Source: Taudactylus pleione (lineage: Eukaryota; Chordata; Amphibia; Anura; Myobatrachidae). Taken from it: a stretch of DNA of 64,000 nucleotides. Below are positions 1 to 10,096 of this stretch, in pieces. A program made the translations under genes and the position numbers. The DNA lies in assembly GCA_031769625.1 (NCBI GenBank), contig JAUIMM010000124.1, positions 10,304,001 through 10,368,000 on the forward strand, given 5' to 3'. Numbering within the stretch: the stretch's first letter is position 1; every line of letters starts with the position of its first letter. The notes under the pieces were generated by a model, which saw only the letters and a program-made list of their open reading frames with translations, was not told where the DNA came from and ran no database searches.

Positions 1-910
1 CTGTTTGTTTGTAATTTCTTGCAACAATCATGGACTTGGGTGAAAAACAGTCATGTGCTTGCATACTACTTTTTGTTTAACCAAGCCACGATCTTCTTGT
101 AAATCATAAACAATAGCTCTCTATTTCCGGTATACATATTGTTTAGCCTTTTGTTTATTGGCAGAGTCCGTCTTTCTAACCTAAAGATCTTTAGATGAAG
201 GAGTCAAATTAATTTCCGGATGAGTGGATCTGATCAGTATTCTTTGAAACATTAATGTCTGAGGAGGAACAATTGTTGTGGAGTGAGGCACTGATCGATA
301 TTGTCTGAGAAATTGATTTAAGGATTGTCGAATTGGAATTTGGGATACTTTACAAATCTTTACTTGCTTTCCAAGATTATGCATGAAATGTTAAACAAGA
401 CCATTAGCTTGTGGCCACAGGGGAGTGATTTTTTTATGTCGAATTCCAAAATGTTTAATGAATTTGCTAAAATTACCACCTTGAACTGATGGACCATTAT
501 CTGTCTTTATTGTTCGTGGAATTCCATAACTAGTGAAGATTCTACCCAACGCTGGTAAGACAGATGTGGCAGATCATGAAGATATTATTTCAAGAGCAGA
601 ATATTGTGAATATTCATCCACAGCCACTAGTATGTATTTGCCATAACATCAACATTTTCCCAGACATTGTCAGATATGTCAGTCATCCGTAAATGGTTCA
701 CATGTCATGCAGTTTCAGATTTCTGATTCAACATTTTGCTCTATGGACGGAATTCATACCTTTTCACATAGAAGTTATTTGATCTTTATAATTCCTAAAT
801 GACTGACATGGACAATGTTGATTATGCACTTTCTCAAAACAGCTGAATGACAATTTTTCATTGAATGATTGAATCATCATGCACAGTTAGTTCTTGACAA
901 TGTTTATGAA
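1..910 (-). pseudogene. Gypsy integrase (HHCC finger, catalytic core, C-terminal part), broken
   Basis: On the minus strand, codons near 840-700 read like an integrase zinc finger (VSHLGI, then CMTCEPF). The core follows with VDEYSQY near 610, KTDNGPS near 490, FGIRHKKITP near 440 and PQANGLV near 400. The C-terminal stretch at 384-181 reads FLRQYRS followed by PHSTT, typical of the end of the Ty3 integrase core. The part below 180 resembles the basic tail (KQKAKQY). Integrase inserts the cDNA copy into the host genome. Several stops (for example after PQANGLV) and frame changes make it non-functional. The upstream finger region is cut at 953 by the Penelope-like insertion. Confidence 0.8.
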
Positions 911-937
911 GCGCTCTAAAGTCTTGTTCCTCATCAG

Positions 938-953
938 TTGAAAATAGAAACTG
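938..953. repeat. Target-site duplication, left copy (16 bp)
   Basis: TTGAAAATAGAAACTG occurs here and again at 2925-2940, immediately outside the inserted element. Gypsy integrase-side coding continues across the pair when the insert is removed, which confirms a genuine duplication. Confidence 0.75.
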
Positions 954-1123
954 ATCCCAAAGAAACCAGAATATCCCGCACAGGAATAACAACCAGTGTT
1001 ATATTTCACATCTATAAGTAAAACCAGCAATAGGTACCATATATATCATATCTTATATCATAATTTTATCATAAGATAAATTTTATATGCTGGAGGTGCT
1101 CCCTGGAATCGAGTAACTAGAAC

Positions 1124-1232
1124 TCAAAAAGTATCAATAATTGGAAAAACTAATCATCAGTATAGTGATTCCTTCATGGGGCACTCTTTTGTACATAAAT
1201 GATTTGTTAGTATAATTAAAAATTAGCTTTTA
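1124..1232. repeat. Inverted repeat arm, left (PLE pseudo-LTR)
   Basis: The reverse complement matches 2820-2928 with only a few mismatches, beginning TCAAAAAGTATCAATAATTG on the plus strand. Confidence 0.85.
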
Positions 1233-1536
1233 ATATATCTCCAATAAAAAAATAGGGATTTGTTGTACTCATTTATAAAATATCTAATTGAGCTCCCTTA
1301 GCAATTACTCTCATGAATTTATAACAATAGATCTATTATAAGAAGTAGCATAAAGTATGTGGCGACTATGCTTGTTTGAATTCATATGCTCATATAGCTC
1401 CTGATGGGTACATAATATATTATAATAGCAGGGTCAGGTACAGTTCGTATGAGATATAAAAATTGGAAATAACTCATAAATTAGAACTGTATGTAATAGT
1501 AACTACTCGGTTATTTGAGATAAATCTATACCTTGA

Positions 1537-2087
1537 GGGCCTCATTCAGAGGCAGTCGGAGGATGCAAGTGGTCGCTCAGAAACTGGGTGGCCACTTGCA
1601 TCCTGACCGCCCGCCTCTGTTGCGATCGTTAGGCTGTAGGTTAACACCCACAGCGCTAAAGACCGCTCGGGTGATGGTCGTGATGGTCAGAGACCATCGC
1701 GACCATCGGGGCTTATGACGAGACCCTAGGGTAGGGTCTCACTTGTAGTAAGCCCCGGAGAGCTTCTGGCTATGTCAGAGCCGGAAGCTCTCCACTGACA
1801 TCACTAGTGATGTCAGTGGGGCCTCCCCCAAATGGCAGGCGTTCCCATGGGAACGCCTCCGTTTGGGCTGCCACCCCCCCGGCCCGCCTTCCAAATGGGG
1901 CGAGCTGCCAATCAACATCGACAGCTCACCCCCTTTGGAAAGAGACCAGCTACGACCAGCACTGTCGGTCGTAGCGGGTCTCACGCATGCGCACGAGGGA
2001 GCCGGCTCCCTCGTGCGCATGCGCACTGGCAAAACATCGAGGCGGCCGTGCGGTTGTAGACCGTACGGCCGCCTCTGAATAAGGTCC
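1537..2087. mobile_element. Palindrome-chain MITE, copy M1
   Basis: This 551-bp element has termini GGGCCTCATTCAGAGG and its near inverse CCTCTGAATAAGGTCC, and is flanked by TGA on both sides (1534-1536 and 2088-2090). The interior is a row of separate short perfect palindromes: 28 bp at 1792-1819, 20 bp at 1838-1857 (GGCGTTCCCATGGGAACGCC) and 40 bp at 1984-2023, plus stem-loops at 1675-1705 and 1758-1793. It is GC-rich against an AT-rich surround. Short open frames inside it are artefacts. The same family occurs at 7300, 9758, 11801, 18312 and 40589. Superfamily unknown. A 3-bp duplication would suit Harbinger/PIF-like transposition, but TGA/TCA is not the usual TWA target. Confidence 0.8.
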
Positions 2088-2385
2088 TGAGTGTGATAAT
2101 AGCGTGTCTGCTGAGTATCGTCCCAAATTCATATACCATGTATAGCCAAACACAAACATATATGCAAATGATCCCCAGTTTGCAACAAATTAATTAATCC
2201 TATTGCTGGGTTGGATACTACCTCAATGTAACCAAAAATATATAAATATACACATGAAATGCTAGCAGAGTACTCTGAAAAAAGGGAGAGCAAAGACCAC
2301 CCTGTAGGCGTAAATATCCCAGATGACCTGATACTGATTTATATCAGGATAGCAATCCCGGATGACATACTTAAATATAATAAAC

Positions 2386-2440
2386 AGGCTGTATGGTGAA
2401 CAAGCCCATTGTGGTGAAACACGTGTCCAGTCAGTCACTC
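2386..2440 (+). ncRNA. Hammerhead-ribozyme-like motif (C3/G8 swapped)
   Basis: GTGAACA at 2397-2403 sits where a hammerhead has CUGANGA. It is followed by a stem II-like stretch, then GAAAC and a short self-complementary ACACGTGT ending in C. Relative to the core, position 3 is G and position 8 is C, so the normal 3-8 base pair is reversed but kept. Stem II pairs poorly here. The motif lies in the terminal part of a PLE-like element, as expected. Activity is unproven. Confidence 0.4.
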
Positions 2441-2819
2441 CCCACTGCAGGAGGGAGCAGCAGGGTGTCAGGCACAACCCTTCGGTCATTTTAACTCAGG
2501 TACTCTTCTTCAGGTGGGTCGTGACCTGGTCCGGTGGTGCATTCAGATTTCTGCAATGCTTTCAGCAACAGACACTGCCTAACACCACATACGGATCGGT
2601 GTCCCCCACCTCTTACTTATTTTTATCGGAGTTATTCCTGATCCCTCTCTCATCCAGGTGACCGCTCATAGAAGACCCTGGACAGCAGAGGGGACCAGGT
2701 ACTTGTACTCCGTACTTACTATTATAATTTCTATGGGGTTATGTGACACAACATGATATTATCTGCCTATAGTAGTTTATAATATTTAAGTATGTCATCC
2801 GGGATTGCTATCCTGATAT

Positions 2820-2928
2820 AAAAAGCTAATTTTTAATTATAGTAACAAATCATTTATGTACAAAAGAGTGCCCCACGAAGGAATCACTATACTGATGATT
2901 GGTTTTTCCAATTATTGATACTTTTTGA
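2820..2928. repeat. Inverted repeat arm, right (PLE pseudo-LTR)
   Basis: Partner of 1124-1232. It abuts and slightly overlaps the right target duplication at 2925-2940. Confidence 0.85.
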
Positions 2929-2940
2929 AAATAGAAACTG

Positions 2941-4325
2941 GCCAATCATTGGAAATAATAGCGTTTTACTGCTGACAAAACTTTATCTGAGGAAGAGGCC
3001 TCTTTGATGCTGTCACTAGTAAGTGAATCAGGAATTGAATTGTTGATAATAAAGTTTACTACTCCACTGAAGTAGACTGCAAGATATCAGAAGGAAGTGG
3101 GGGTCTAGATTATCAGTGCCAGCTCTATGAATTATGGAGAAATTGTATGCTTGTAAGCGTAAGCCCCATCACTGTATCCTAGTTTTTTGTTTTAATTTTA
3201 GATTTTCAAAAAGTATCACCAGTGCTTGATGATCAGTCTGGATGGTAAAGTCAATGACATATAAACAGAGATGAAAGCGTCACAACCCCAGACTACTGCA
3301 AGAGCTTCCCTTTCTGGCTGGGAGTAATGTTTTTCCACCTCTGTCAAACTGCGATTCGCACATGCTACAATAAGATGATTACCATTGGTATACACCTGAG
3401 TCAAGATAGCTCCTAGCACCACAGGACTAGCATCCACAATAGTTATGTTTTCAGGCAGTGTTATAATATGACATTATGACACTAACCTGCAGAAATCGTT
3501 TTATGTCATCAAATGCTTGTGAGAGAAATTTAATAAGAATTTAGCATTTTTCTTTGTGAATTCCCAAAGTGGGGCTGTCAGAGTGGCATCATTTGAAATG
3601 AATTGGGAACAATAGTTAGTCATCCCAAGAAATGACTTGACTTCACCAGCATTGGTAGGTTTTGACATACAGTATTTGTGAGAGTCTGAACATTTTGTGA
3701 ATCAGGACTCACCCCATCTTGAGAGAAAATGTGGCCAAAAAATTTGAGCTCCTGTTAAAGAAAGACACATTTATCTTTATTCAGTGTTAAATTCCTGTCT
3801 TGAAGGTACTGAAACACTTGATGTACAGCCACATCATGTTCCAGGCATGTTGCTCAAAAAAACTGAATATCATCACAGTAATTGATGGCATTTTGAACTG
3901 ACTGTATAACTTGGCGGATAGCATTTTGAAAACACTTTTCTTTATTTAAATTCAATTAAAAAAATAAACATGCACCTGTGAGTTGTTGTATAATATCATC
4001 CATAGTAGGAGTAACATGGCGCTCTATTTTAATGGCAACATTAGGACAACACATATCAACACATATTCTCACATCATTTGGTTGACCTGGTTTGGGCACA
4101 ACCACAATAGGTGATACCCATAGTGTTGTGCCAGATATCTTTTCAATGATAACTAAGTCTTCAAGAGTTTCCTCTTCCACTTATTTCCTTATGCAGATAG
4201 GAATGCGCCAATGTTCTTGTGCCGTTGGTGTAACTGAATGATCAATGTGAAGATGAACTTGATAGACTTTAAGTTTTCCAATATCTTGAAAAAGATGATC
4301 AAACTCCTGTAGTAAAATAGTGTTC
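2941..4325 (-). pseudogene. Gypsy reverse transcriptase and RNase H, broken
   Basis: The RT N-terminal region reads on the minus strand from about 4325: DHLFQDIGKLK, then LHIDHSVTPTAQ, then WVSPIVVVPKPGQP and VRICVDM at 4180-3956. The palm region and its DD box near 3870 are damaged by stops. The connection region at 3830-3560 is still recognisable (for example the stretch ending in GMTN). RNase H follows at 3437-3216 with DASPVVLGAILTQ and YSQPEREALAVVWG. Together these copy the RNA genome and remove the RNA strand. The segment ends at the target duplication of the PLE insert and continues as integrase below 953. Confidence 0.85.
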
Positions 4326-4650
4326 CAGCTAGGCTGTTTTAGTGGGGCACCGTGCCCTGCCCTATTTCTAAAGGGCAAAAAGCACCCTGCCCTCCAGCGC
4401 AGCACCCCACTGAAACAGCCTGTGACCCACGGGTGGGGAAAACTGCAGTGTAGCAGTCACCGCCAGTGAATGGATGCCGAACACATGCACCCAGCATCCA
4501 TTTACACTGAAAGCAACACTTGGGGGCAGCCCGGCATGTCCGGAAGTGCCAGGCATGCCCCCAAGAGTTACAAAAAGGGGAAGCATCTTACAGACATGCC
4601 CCCTTTTCCTTGACCATGCCCCTTCATGGGCGAACACTATAAAACATCCA
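4326..4650. other. Unidentified insertion between RT and the minisatellite
   Basis: Gypsy coding stops at about 4325 and this non-coding, GC-rich block follows. An inverted pair (AGGCTGTTTTAGTGGGGC near 4331 and its complement near 4403-4422) forms a strong hairpin. Short complementary G/C-rich pairs continue to about 4620. It may be a small foldback element. No family was recognised. Confidence 0.5.
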
Positions 4651-7080
4651 CATGTAGGACAGTAATGGTATTTGGAGTGTCATGTATGACCGGAGTGGTA
4701 TTGGGAGTGCCATGTATGAAAGGAGTAGTATTGGGAGTGTCATATATGACAGGAGTGGTAATGGGAGTGTCATGTATGACAGGAGCGTTATCGGGAGTGT
4801 CATGTATGACAGTAGTGGTATTGGGAGTGTCATGTATGACAGGAGTGGTATTGGGAGTGTCATGTATGACAGGAGCGGTATCGGGAGTGTCATGTATGAC
4901 AGGAGTGGTATTGGGAGTGTCATGTATGACAGGAGTAGTATTGGGAGTGTCATGTAGGATATAGTGGTGTTGGGAGTGTCATGTAGGACTGAGTGGTATT
5001 GGGAGTGTCAGGTATGACAGGACTAGAACTGGGAGTGTCATGTATGACAGGAGTGGAACTCTGAATGTCAGGTATTACAGGAGTGGTATTGGGAGTGTCA
5101 TGTATGACAGGAGTGGTATTGGGAGTGTCAGATATGACAGGAGTAGTATTGGGAGTGTTATGTACGACAGGAGTGGTATTAGGAGTGTCATATATGACAG
5201 GAGTGGTATTGGGAGTGTCATGTATTACAGGAGCGGTATCGGGAGTGTCATGTATGAAAGGAGTGGTATTGGGAGTGTCATGTAGGACAGAGTGGTGTTG
5301 AGAGTGTCATGTATGATAGTAGTGGTGTTGGTAGTATCAGGTATTACAGGAGTGGTATTGAGAGTGTCAGGTATGACAGGGATGGTATTGGGAGTGTCAG
5401 GTATGACAGGAGTGGTATTGGGAGTGTCAGGTATGACAGTAGTGGTATTGGCAGTGTCATGTATGACAGGAGTGATATTAGGAGTGTCAGGTATGATAGT
5501 AGTGGTATTGGGAGTGTCATTTATGACAGTAGTGGTATTGGCAGTGTCTTGTATGACAGGAGTGGTATTAGGAGTGTCAGGTATGACAGGAGTGGTATTG
5601 GGAGTATCAGGTATGACAGGAGTGGTATTGGGAGTGTCAGGTATGACAGGAGTGGTATTGGGAGTGTTATGTAGGACAGTGGTGGTATTGGAAGTGTCCT
5701 GTATGACAGGAGTGGTATTGGGAGTGTCAGATATGACAAGAGTGGTATTGGGAGTGTCAGGTATGACAGTGATGGTATTGGGAGTATCAGGTATGACTGG
5801 AGTGGAACTGTGAATGTCATGTATGACAGAAGTGGTATTGGGAGTGTCAGGTATGACAGGAGTGGTATTGGAAGTGTCAGGTATGACAGGAGTGGTATTG
5901 GGAGTGTCAGGTATGACAGGGATGGTATTGGGAGTGTCAGGTATGACAGGAGTGGTATTGTGAGTGTCAGGAATGACAGTAGTGGCATTGGGAGTGTCAG
6001 GTATGACAGGACTGGAATTGGGAGTGTCAGGTATGACAGGACTGGTATTGGGAGTGTCAGGTATGACAGGAGTGATATTGGGAGTGTCAGATATGACAGG
6101 AGTGGTATTGGGAGTGTCATGTATGATAGGAGTGGTACTGGGAGTGTCATGTATGACAGGTGTGGTATTGTGAGTGCCTTGTATGACAGGAGTGGTATTG
6201 GGAGTGTCATGTATGACAGGAGCGGTATCAGGAGTGTCATGTATGACAGGAGTGGTATTGGGAGTGTCATGTATGACAGGTGTAGTATTGGGAGTGTCAT
6301 GTAGGATATAGTGGTGTTGGGAGTGTCATGTAGGACAGAGTGGTATTGGGAGTTTCAGGTATGACAGGATTAGAACTGGGAGTGTCATGTATGACAGGAG
6401 TGGAACTGTGAATGTCAGGTATTACAGGAGTGGTATTGGGAGTGTCATGTATGACAGGAGTGGTATTGGGAGTGTCAGATATGACAGGAGTAGTATTGGG
6501 AGTGTTATGTATGACAGGAGTGGTATTAGGAGTGTCATATATGACAGGAGTGGTATTGGGAGTGTCATGTATTACAGGAGCGGTATCGGGAGTGTCATGT
6601 ATGAAAGGAGTGGTATTGGGAGTGTCATGTAGGACAGAGTGGTGTTGAGAGTGTCATGTATGATAGTAGTGGTGTTGGTAGTATCAGGTATTACAGGAGT
6701 GGTATTGGGAGTGTCAGGCATGACAGGGATGGTATTGGGAGTGTCAGGTATGACAGGAGTGGTATTGGGAGTGTCAGGAATGACAGTAGTGGTATTGGGA
6801 GTGTCAGGTATGACAGGACTGGTATTGGGAGTGTCAGGTATGACAGGACTGGTATTGGGAGTGTCAGGTATGACAGGAGTGATATTGGGAGTGTCAGATA
6901 TGACAGGAGTGGTATTGGGAGTGTCATGTATGATAGGAGTGGTACTGGGAGTGTCATGTATGACAGGTGTGGTATTGTGAGTGTCATGTATGACAGGATT
7001 GCTATTGGGAGTGTCGTGTATGACAGGAGTGGTATTGGGAGTGTCAGGGATGACAGAAGTGGAATTGTGAGTGTCAGGCA
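4651..7080. repeat. 30-bp minisatellite, block 1 (about 80 units)
   Basis: Tandem unit of exactly 30 bp, consensus GTCATGTATGACAGGAGTGG plus TATTGGGAGT, with scattered substitutions. A few units are 29 or 31 bp, which shifts frame (for example near 4960 and 5285). A superimposed 1347-bp period is visible: variants at 4955-5330 recur at 6302-6680. Long open frames in four directions are a by-product of a 30-bp unit without stops in those frames. The block sits between the Gypsy pol linker and RT. Confidence 0.95.
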
Positions 7081-7299
7081 CAATATGTATAAAACCCAAT
7101 TCTGATACAGTATCAAAGCCCAATAGATTTCCTCTTGCATATTTAGTGACAAAAAATAATGCCTATGTCATTTTGTCATTTTTGCTTGCAATAACATTAA
7201 AAGAACCCTGTAAGGGAAGGGGTTGTTTATTTCCATAAGTTAATATTTCTATAGATGTTGGATTCAAAACCACCTTGCCATGCAGCTTCTTGAAACTGA
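7081..7299 (-). pseudogene. Gypsy pol linker, duplicated copy 1
   Basis: The minus strand encodes GFDTVSELGFIHIV leading straight into the repeat frame PDTxNSTSVIPDTPNTTPVI, the same layout as the original linker at 11576-11800. The flank is shared base for base with 9539-9757, so this is a segmental copy and not an independent Gypsy. It ends at the TGA that precedes the truncated MITE at 7300. Confidence 0.8.
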
Positions 7300-7638
7300 G
7301 GGCCTGATTCAAACCCGCTCGCGAGCGCTATGCGCTCGCAAGCAGGTCGATGGTGGCCCAGTGCGCAGGCGCATGTGTAAGACCCGGATAGCGACGGGCA
7401 AACCGTCGCTCCGGGTCTCGTACCAAATGGGGCGCGCTGTCGATGTTGAGTGACAGCACGCCCCCTTTGGTGGGTGGGCCGGGGGCGTGGCTGCCTAAAC
7501 GGAGGCATTCCCATGGGAACGCCTACCATCTGGGGCCGGCCCCACTGACATCAAAAGTGATGTCAGTGGGAGAGCTTTCGGCTCTGTTTGAGCCAAAAGC
7601 TCTCTGGGGCTTGCGGCAAAGAGACCCTACAACAAGGG
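7300..7638. mobile_element. Palindrome-chain MITE, truncated copy M2a
   Basis: Starts with GGGCCTGATTCAAACCCGCT after TGA and matches 11801-12165. It stops abruptly at a GGG triplet (7636-7638), where minisatellite sequence resumes. The missing right half shows that it was copied as part of a larger duplication and did not transpose there. Confidence 0.85.
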
Positions 7639-9538
7639 AGTGTCATGTATGACAGGAGTGGTATTAGGAGTGTCATATATGACAGGAGTGGTATTGGGAG
7701 TGTCATGTTTTACAGGAGCGGTATCGGGAGTGTCATGTATGAAAGGAGTGGTATTGGGAGTGTCATGTATGACAGAGTGGTGTTGAGAGTGTCATGTATG
7801 ATAGGAGTGGTAATGGTAGTATAAGCTATTACAGGATTGGTATTGGGATTGTCAGGTATGACAGGAGTGGTATTGGGAGTGTCATGTATGACAGGAGTGG
7901 TATTGGGAGTGTCATGTATGACAGTAGTGGTATTGGCAGTGTCATGTATGACAGGAGTGATATTAGGAGTGTCAGGTATGACAGTAGTGGTATTGGCAGT
8001 GTAATTTATGACAGGAGTGGTATTGGGAGTGTCAGGTATGACAGGAGTGGTATTGGGAGTGTCATGTATGACAGGAGTGGTATTGGGAGTGTCAGGTTTG
8101 ACAGTAGTGGTATTGGGAGTATTATGTAGGACAGTGGTGTTATTGGGAGTGTCAGGTATGACAGGATTCGAACTGTGAATGTCAGGTATGACAGGAGTGG
8201 TACTGGGAGTGTCAGATATGACAGGAGTGGTATTGGGAGTGTCATGTATGACAGGAGTGGTATTGGGAGTGTCAGATATGACAAGAGGGGTATTGGGAGT
8301 GTCAGGTATGACAGGAGTGGAACTGTGAATGTCATGTATGACAGGAGTGGTATTGGGAGTGTCAGGTATGACAGGAGTGATATTGGGAGTGTCAGGTATG
8401 ACAGGAGTGATATTGGAAGTGTCAGATATGACAGGAGTGGTATTGGGAGTGTCATGTATGACAGGAGTGGTATTGGGAGTGTTAGGTATGACAGGAGTGG
8501 TTTTGGGAGTGTCAAGTATGACAGTAGTGGTATTGGGAGTGTCAGGTATGACAGGGATGGTATTTGGAGTGCCAGGTATGACAGGAGTGGTATTGGGAGT
8601 GTCAGGTATGACAGGGATAGTATTGGCAGTGTCAGGTATGGCAGGTGTGGTATTGGGAGTGTCATGTATGACAGGAGTTGTATTGGGAGTGTCAGATATG
8701 ACAGGAGTGGTATTGGGAGTGTCATGTATGACAGGTGTGGTAATGGGAGTGTCATGTATGACAGGAGTGCTATTGGGAGTGTCAGGTATGACAGGAGTGG
8801 TATTGGGAGCATCAGGTATGACAGGAGTGGTACTGGGAGTGTCATGTATGACAGGTGTGGTATTGGGAGTGTCATGTATGACAGGAGTGGTATTGGGAGT
8901 GTCAGGTATGACAGGAGTGGTGTTGGGAGTATCAGGTATTACAGGAGTTTTATTTGGAGTGTCAGGTATGACAGGAGTGGTATTGGGAGTGTTATGTAGG
9001 ACAGTGGTGGTATTGGGAGTGTCCTGTATGACAGGAGTGGTATTGGGAGTGTCAGGTATGACTGGAGTGGAACTGTGAATGTCATGTATGACAGAAGTGG
9101 TATTGGGAGTGTCAGGTATGACAGGAGTGGTACTGGAAGTGTCAGGTATGACAGGAGTGGTATTGGGAGTGTCAGGCATGACAGGGATGGTATTGGGAGT
9201 GTCAGGTATGACAGGAGTGGTATTGGGAGTGTCAGGAATGACAGTAGTGGTATTGGGAGTGTCAGGTATGACAGGACTGGTATTGGGAGTGTCAGGTATG
9301 ACAGGACTGGTATTGGGAGTGTCAGGTATGACAGGAGTGATATTGGGAGTGTCAGATATGACAGGAGTGGTATTGGGAGTGTCATGTATGATAGGAGTGG
9401 TACTGGGAGTGTCATGTATGACAGGTGTGGTATTGTGAGTGTCATGTATGACAGGATTGCTATTGGGAGTGTCGTGTATGACAGGAGTGGTATTGGGAGT
9501 GTCAGGGATGACAGAAGTGGAATTGTGAGTGTCAGGCA
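7637..9538. repeat. 30-bp minisatellite, block 2 (about 63 units)
   Basis: Same 30-bp unit as block 1. On the minus strand it stays in one frame for about 620 codons, encoding a 10-residue repeat of type PDTPNTTPVI directly after GFDTVSELGFIHIV. The frame changes only near 7770, where a unit lacks one base. Confidence 0.95.
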
Positions 9539-9757
9539 CAATATGTATAAAACCCAATTCTGATACAGTATCAAAGCCCAATAGATTTCCTCTTGCATAT
9601 TTAGTGACAAAAAATAATGCCTATGTCATTTTGTCATTTTTGCTTGCAATAACATTAAAAGAACCCTGTAAGGGAAGGGGTTGTTTATTTCCATAAGTTA
9701 ATATTTCTATAGATGTTGGATTCAAAACCACCTTGCCATGCAGCTTCTTGAAACTGA
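9539..9757 (-). pseudogene. Gypsy pol linker, duplicated copy 2
   Basis: Nearly identical to 7081-7299 and slightly diverged from the original linker at 11576-11800. On the minus strand it encodes GFDTVSELGFIHIV entering the decapeptide repeat frame of block 2. Confidence 0.8.
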
Positions 9758-10096
9758 GGGCCTGATTCAAACCCGCTCGCGAGCGCTATGCGCTCGCAAG
9801 CAGGTCGATGGTGGCCCAGTGCGCAGGCGCATGTGTAAGACCCGGATAGCGACGGGCAAACCGTCGCTCCGGGTCTCGTACCAAATGGGGCGCGCTGTCG
9901 ATGTTGAGTGACAGCACGCCCCCTTTGGTGGGTGGGCCGGGGGCGTGGCTGCCTAAACGGAGGCATTCCCATGGGAACGCCTACCATCTGGGGCCGGCCC
10001 CACTGACATCAAAAGTGATGTCAGTGGGAGAGCTTTCGGCTCTGTTTGAGCCAAAAGCTCTCTGGGGCTTGCGGCAAAGAGACCCTACAACAAGGG
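9758..10096. mobile_element. Palindrome-chain MITE, truncated copy M2b
   Basis: Same truncated MITE as at 7300, offset 2458 bp, broken at the same GGG triplet (10094-10096). Confidence 0.85.

Larger units (their letters stand above)
954..2924 (+). mobile_element. Non-autonomous Penelope-like (PLE) insertion in Gypsy integrase
   Basis: The 1.97-kb insert has a 16-bp target duplication, about 109-bp inverted arms (1124-1232 and 2820-2928), a second inner inverted pair (2338-2385 and 2770-2822) and a hammerhead-like motif at 2386-2440. Inverted pseudo-LTR arms plus hammerhead motifs are known for Penelope-like elements, and a long target duplication fits target-primed insertion. No reverse transcriptase is present, so it is a truncated or non-autonomous copy. 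It carries its own MITE at 1537-2087. The class is inferred from structure rather than coding sequence. Confidence 0.55.
7081..9538. repeat. 2458-bp higher-order duplication, unit 1
   Basis: The segment consisting of Gypsy linker, MITE left half and minisatellite block 2 recurs from 9539 with an offset of exactly 2458 bp (7081 to 9539, 7300 to 9758, 7636 to 10094). Flank and MITE parts are almost identical, so the duplication is recent relative to the MITE insertion. Confidence 0.85.

Noticed and set aside
1775..2159. Overlapping open frames in MITE M1 (also at 7227-7652, 9685-10110, 18490-18746 and 40598-41184)
   Set aside because: They arise from GC-rich palindromes, appear on both strands, and differ between copies.
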